From Candidatus Zixiibacteriota bacterium (GTDB lineage: Bacteria; SM23-81), in contig DAOVRJ010000104.1 in the NCBI GenBank assembly GCA_030628225.1, positions 1 to 8,370 of the forward strand: 8,370 nucleotides of DNA, given 5' to 3'. The notes under the pieces are model-generated. The model was not told the origin of the DNA. It searched no databases and saw only the letters and a list, made by a program, of their open reading frames with translations. The position numbers and the translations under genes are program-made. Shown piece after piece: positions 6,432 to 8,370 of the stretch (the first letter of the stretch is position 1; each line of letters starts with the position of its first letter).

Positions 6432-7328
6432 ATGAGAGAACGGACCCTGTGGACTCGCCCATATTTTGGCGTCCTCCTGGGAGTTGTGGCCGTTTCCTTT
6501 GCGGCCATCTTTATCCGGCTGTGCCAGGCTCCCCCGCTGGCTGTGGCCTTCTACCGGATGGCATTGGCCGCCGTGGTGCTTCTGCCTTTGATGGTCCACC
6601 GGGGATGGTCGCAGCTGGCCGGTTTGAGAAAAGCTGCTCTGGCTCGCGCCCTGCTGGCTGGCCTCTTTTTGGGGATTCACATGGGCGTCTGGGTGAGCTC
6701 CCTCTACTTCACCTCTGTGGCCAGCTCCGTCATTCTGGTATCCACACAATCGATATTCGCCATACTGTTCTCCCACTTGGTCATCAAGGAGAAGGTCTCT
6801 GGGGGTGTTCTGCTGGCCGTGCTCATCGCCCTGGCCGGGAGCGTGCTTATCGGGGGCAGCGACATGAGCCTGGGGCGGGAGACCTTGTTGGGAGATGGGC
6901 TTGCCCTGGCCGGTGCCCTCATGGCCGCATTGTACATGGTCACCGGCCGGCGGGTGCGCCAGGAGCTCCCTCTGTTGCCCTATGTGTTTCTGGTCTATAG
7001 CACCGCCGCCGTTCTGCTGGGCATCTGCTGTCTGGTCTTTCGGGTAAAGATGACCGGTTACCCCGGGCAGACCTACCTGTGGCTGGTCCTTTTGGCCCTG
7101 GTTCCTACTCTCGTGGGCCATACCCTGTTCAACTGGACCCTGAAATACCTGCCAGCCTATGTCATCGGCGTGAGCCTGCTGGGGGAGCCCATCGGGTCCA
7201 CTGTGCTGGCTTATTTTGTCTTTGGTGAGGTCCCTGCGCTGCTGGCGTTTGTGGGTGGGGTCATGGTGTTGGGAGGTCTCTACCTGCTGGTCCGGAAAGA
7301 GGAGGCGGTGAAGAGGGTGGTGGGGTAG
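6432..7328 (+). CDS. EamA/DMT-superfamily transporter
   Basis: An integral membrane protein of 298 residues with ten predicted hydrophobic segments, the usual drug/metabolite transporter length and a two-fold EamA repeat. Segments include YFGVLLGVVAVSFAAIFIRL (about 10-29), a second helix starting at AVAFYRMALAA, SSVILVSTQSIFAILFSHLV in repeat 1, and in repeat 2 LVPTLVGHTLFNWTLKYL followed by VSLLGEPIGSTVLAYFVFGE, the typical EamA EP...GE signature. Family members export amino acids or other metabolites; the substrate cannot be told here. ATG 6432 was chosen because it places a short basic tail before helix 1. AGGAG directly abuts that ATG, which is too close for an ideal site. An in-frame ATG at 6360 overlaps the acetyltransferase gene and would add 24 polar residues. 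It follows the acetyltransferase gene by 19 nt, so cotranscription is likely, and it ends the run before a terminator. Confidence 0.9.
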   Translation: MRERTLWTRPYFGVLLGVVAVSFAAIFIRLCQAPPLAVAFYRMALAAVVLLPLMVHRGWSQLAGLRKAALARALLAGLFLGIHMGVWVSSLYFTSVASSVILVSTQSIFAILFSHLVIKEKVSGGVLLAVLIALAGSVLIGGSDMSLGRETLLGDGLALAGALMAALYMVTGRRVRQELPLLPYVFLVYSTAAVLLGICCLVFRVKMTGYPGQTYLWLVLLALVPTLVGHTLFNWTLKYLPAYVIGVSLLGEPIGSTVLAYFVFGEVPALLAFVGGVMVLGGLYLLVRKEEAVKRVVG

Positions 7329-7360
7329 GGAGTTAACAGCGACGTCGTTTTCTCAAAAGC

Positions 7361-7408
7361 AAAGCCCAGCTCCCCTGAGTTCGGAAGAACGGGAAGCCGG
7401 GCTTTTTT
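7361..7408 (+). terminator. Strong rho-independent terminator, possibly bidirectional
   Basis: The 5' arm AAAGCCC pairs with GGGCTTT; the stem continues with GCT/AGC and CCC/GGG across two A-C mismatches and is capped by GTTC-GGAA-GAAC. A run of six T follows. It ends the plus-strand run after the EamA gene. Read on the minus strand, the same hairpin is followed by TTTGCTTTTG, so it may also stop the convergent DUF4234-like gene. Confidence 0.88.
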
Positions 7409-7487
7409 CTCTTCAGCAGAGGTGCAATAAAGGTTGTTAGGCATTCCTCACAGCGATACAATTCTGTTCATCTGAAAGTCTTCTTCT

Positions 7488-7847
7488 TTATTCCGCGGGT
7501 TTTTCCTCGGGTTTCTCCTCGACCTTGGGGGGCTCCGGAGCGCTCGTTCCCCCGGAGACCTTGTTGAAGGCGCCCTGGGCGATGGCCGCGCCGATGGGCC
7601 CGAGGAGAATCATCAGGACGAAGGTCGAGCCGGCACTGCTTGACCCGTTGGTCACCTTCTCCACGCCCTGGCTCCATTTCCACAGCCAAAACCAGTTGGC
7701 GATGGGGACGATCATCAGCCAGGCGGTGGGTATCTCGGCGCCTTTGGCGTTCATCTCCCCCTTGGTCTTGACGTACCAGACGATGCCGTAGATGCCCAGC
7801 GTGACGAAGCACAGGATAAACACGGCAGCAGGACTGCGTTTTTCCAT
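7488..7847 (-). CDS. Small DUF4234-like membrane protein
   Basis: A 119-residue membrane protein of unknown function. Segments: AAVFILCFVTLGIYGIVWYV (7-26) as helix 1, a linker with KTKGEMNAKGAEIP, helix 2 at WLMIVPIANWFWLWKWSQGV (43-62), and helix 3 around STFVLMILLGPIGAAIAQGA (74-93). The TLGIYGIVWY...K pattern followed by an aromatic-rich P-x-x-N-W-F-W-L-W-K-W stretch is typical of DUF4234 proteins. The tail after residue 98 is rich in Pro, Glu and Lys and looks disordered. ATG 7847 was chosen because AGGGGGG lies 6 nt before it; an in-frame ATG at 7904 would add 19 polar residues. Convergent with the EamA gene. A longer ORF overlapping it in another frame has no family features and is a shadow. 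The role is unknown. Confidence 0.82.
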   Translation of the reverse strand: MEKRSPAAVFILCFVTLGIYGIVWYVKTKGEMNAKGAEIPTAWLMIVPIANWFWLWKWSQGVEKVTNGSSSAGSTFVLMILLGPIGAAIAQGAFNKVSGGTSAPEPPKVEEKPEEKPAE

Positions 7848-8102
7848 GACGGTCCCCCCTTTGTTTGTAAGCCGTGGCTGTTCTGTCTTTACCGCCTCCT
7901 TCATGCAGGAGACTCAACAGGGTCTTTAAGCCCCGGCCAGAGTGATGGAAATCTTTGTTCCTCCCACGACGAAGCTTTGCTTTCCAGCCAAACAAAACCT
8001 TGATTTATACCGGCTTGGCTTTTTTTATCTCCTTTCTGTTAGAGCCGGAAATGCTGTTTGATTGCCGAAAACGGTGAACTTTTCATCTCCGATGAGTTTT
8101 GA
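7848..8102 (-). other. Long untranslated leader of the DUF4234-like gene
   Basis: About 255 nt lie between the predicted transcription start near 8102 and the ATG at 7847. No convincing ORF was seen. It contains a CTCCT/AGGAG hairpin near 7897-7912 that could hide an AGGAGG, and an AGCCAA/TTGGCT inverted repeat (7986-7991 with 8015-8020). I recognise no known riboswitch. Confidence 0.35.
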
Positions 8103-8108
8103 TGCCAT

Positions 8109-8137
8109 AATCTATGCCAGAAGGGGGCTTATGTCAA
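8109..8137 (-). promoter_or_regulatory. Sigma70-like promoter, probably for the DUF4234-like gene
   Basis: On the minus strand, a consensus -35 TTGACA (8137-8132), a 17-nt spacer and a -10 TAGATT (8114-8109, four of six matches). It faces the DUF4234-like gene, and no other gene lies between. It sits only about 20 nt from the repeat element. Confidence 0.55.
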
Positions 8138-8156
8138 CAAGAAAATAGAGGAGATA

Positions 8157-8277
8157 GGGATCGCGGAAAGACAGGGGTTAGGGGTCAGGGGTTAGTGACC
8201 CCGGAAAGACAGGGGTCAGGGGTTAGGGACTCCGGAAAGACAGGGATTAGGGGGCAGGGGTTAGGGATTAGGGACCG
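8157..8277 (+). repeat. Composite tandem repeat: decamer CGGAAAGACA plus G-rich heptads
   Basis: Three units each begin with CGGAAAGACA, at 8164, 8202 and 8233. The rest of each unit is a whole number of 7-nt blocks: four in the first (38 nt in all), three in the second (31 nt) and five in the third (45 nt). Heptads are GGGGTTA, GGGGTCA, GGGATTA and GGGGGCA; the last block of each unit is a variant near GGGAYYS, and a lone GGGATCG precedes the first decamer. The third unit has five G-runs with loops of 2-4 nt (8243-8273), a good intramolecular G-quadruplex candidate on this strand. No believable ORF covers it. Confidence 0.85.
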
Positions 8278-8332
8278 CGCTTCTACCCCCCAACATGTAA
8301 CTAACTGTAATAGAAGAAGGTTTTCTTGTTTT

Positions 8333-8357
8333 CCCCTAAACCCTAACCCCTAAATCC
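8333..8357 (-). repeat. Inverted copy of the G-rich heptads (C-rich on the plus strand)
   Basis: Read on the minus strand this is GGATTTA, GGGGTTA, GGGTTTA, GGGG, the same heptad family as the array to its left. The block 8350-8334 matches 8257-8273 at 16 of 17 positions in inverted orientation. The 60 nt between contain CTTCTA/TAGAAG (8280-8285 and 8311-8316), so a large imperfect hairpin is possible. G-runs resume on the plus strand from 8359 to the window end. Confidence 0.7.
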
Positions 8358-8370
8358 TGGTTGGGTTGGG

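Noticed and set aside
6366-7121. 251-codon ORF antisense to the EamA transporter
   Set aside because: Its sequence is Gln-, Gly- and His-rich, typical of the reverse complement of a hydrophobic membrane protein gene, with no domain or ribosome binding site.
7468-7995. 175-codon minus-strand ORF overlapping the DUF4234-like gene
   Set aside because: It is in another frame from the gene with clear membrane segments, is full of Arg, Gly and Gln as expected for a GC-rich shadow frame, and shows no family motif.
7986-8027. Terminator-like AGCCAA/TTGGCT hairpin followed by a T-run on the plus strand
   Set aside because: The stem is only 6 bp with a loop of about 23 nt, and no plus-strand gene ends there. 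It is kept only as part of the leader description.
8114-8353. 79-codon ORF across the repeat region
   Set aside because: It reads through the decamer-heptad repeat and the C-rich arm; the product is just the translated repeat.
8157-8357. Telomere or CRISPR array
   Set aside because: The GGGTTA-like words resemble eukaryotic telomeres, but the units are decamer-headed, imperfect and embedded next to bacterial genes. There are no unique spacers of constant length as in CRISPR.

Overview
The window looks like a chromosomal segment of a bacterium with moderately high GC. GMP synthetase begins as the fused amidotransferase plus synthetase form, starts include ATG, GTG and TTG with Shine-Dalgarno sequences, and the promoters are sigma70-like. 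The phylum cannot be fixed from the sequence. No tRNA, rRNA, CRISPR array, transposase or phage gene was seen.

Layout. On the minus strand, 1-3198, lies a tightly packed purine operon read right to left: purA (IMP to adenylosuccinate), purC (CAIR to SAICAR) and guaA (XMP to GMP), the last cut by the left edge. Gaps are 7 and 3 nt. A good sigma70-like promoter at 3384-3412 drives it through a leader of about 180 nt that holds nested inverted repeats. From 3652 to 7328, on the plus strand, lie a divergent mutY (adenine glycosylase fused to a MutT-like Nudix domain), a small lipoprotein with an NTF2/SnoaL-like domain, a GNAT acetyltransferase and an EamA/DMT transporter. A strong intrinsic terminator at 7361-7408 closes this run. 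A convergent minus-strand gene for a small DUF4234-like membrane protein follows (7488-7847), with its own promoter about 260 nt upstream. The right end (8157-8370) is non-coding and carries an unusual composite repeat, a decamer CGGAAAGACA followed by G-rich heptads, plus an inverted C-rich copy of the heptads.

How the genes relate. The purine operon covers one late de novo step (PurC) and one step of each branch from IMP (PurA towards AMP, GuaA towards GMP), so it can set the adenine/guanine balance. MutY removes A opposite 8-oxoG, and its intact Nudix box suggests it may also sanitise an oxidised nucleotide. The lipoprotein, GNAT and EamA genes share the mutY strand and may share its transcript, but nothing shows a joint function.

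The main points for follow-up are the decamer-heptad repeat, the structured purA leader, the MutY Nudix box, and the divergent PurA and GuaA motifs. By eye, the purine genes are clearly less GC-rich than mutY and the genes after it, which would fit a separate origin.
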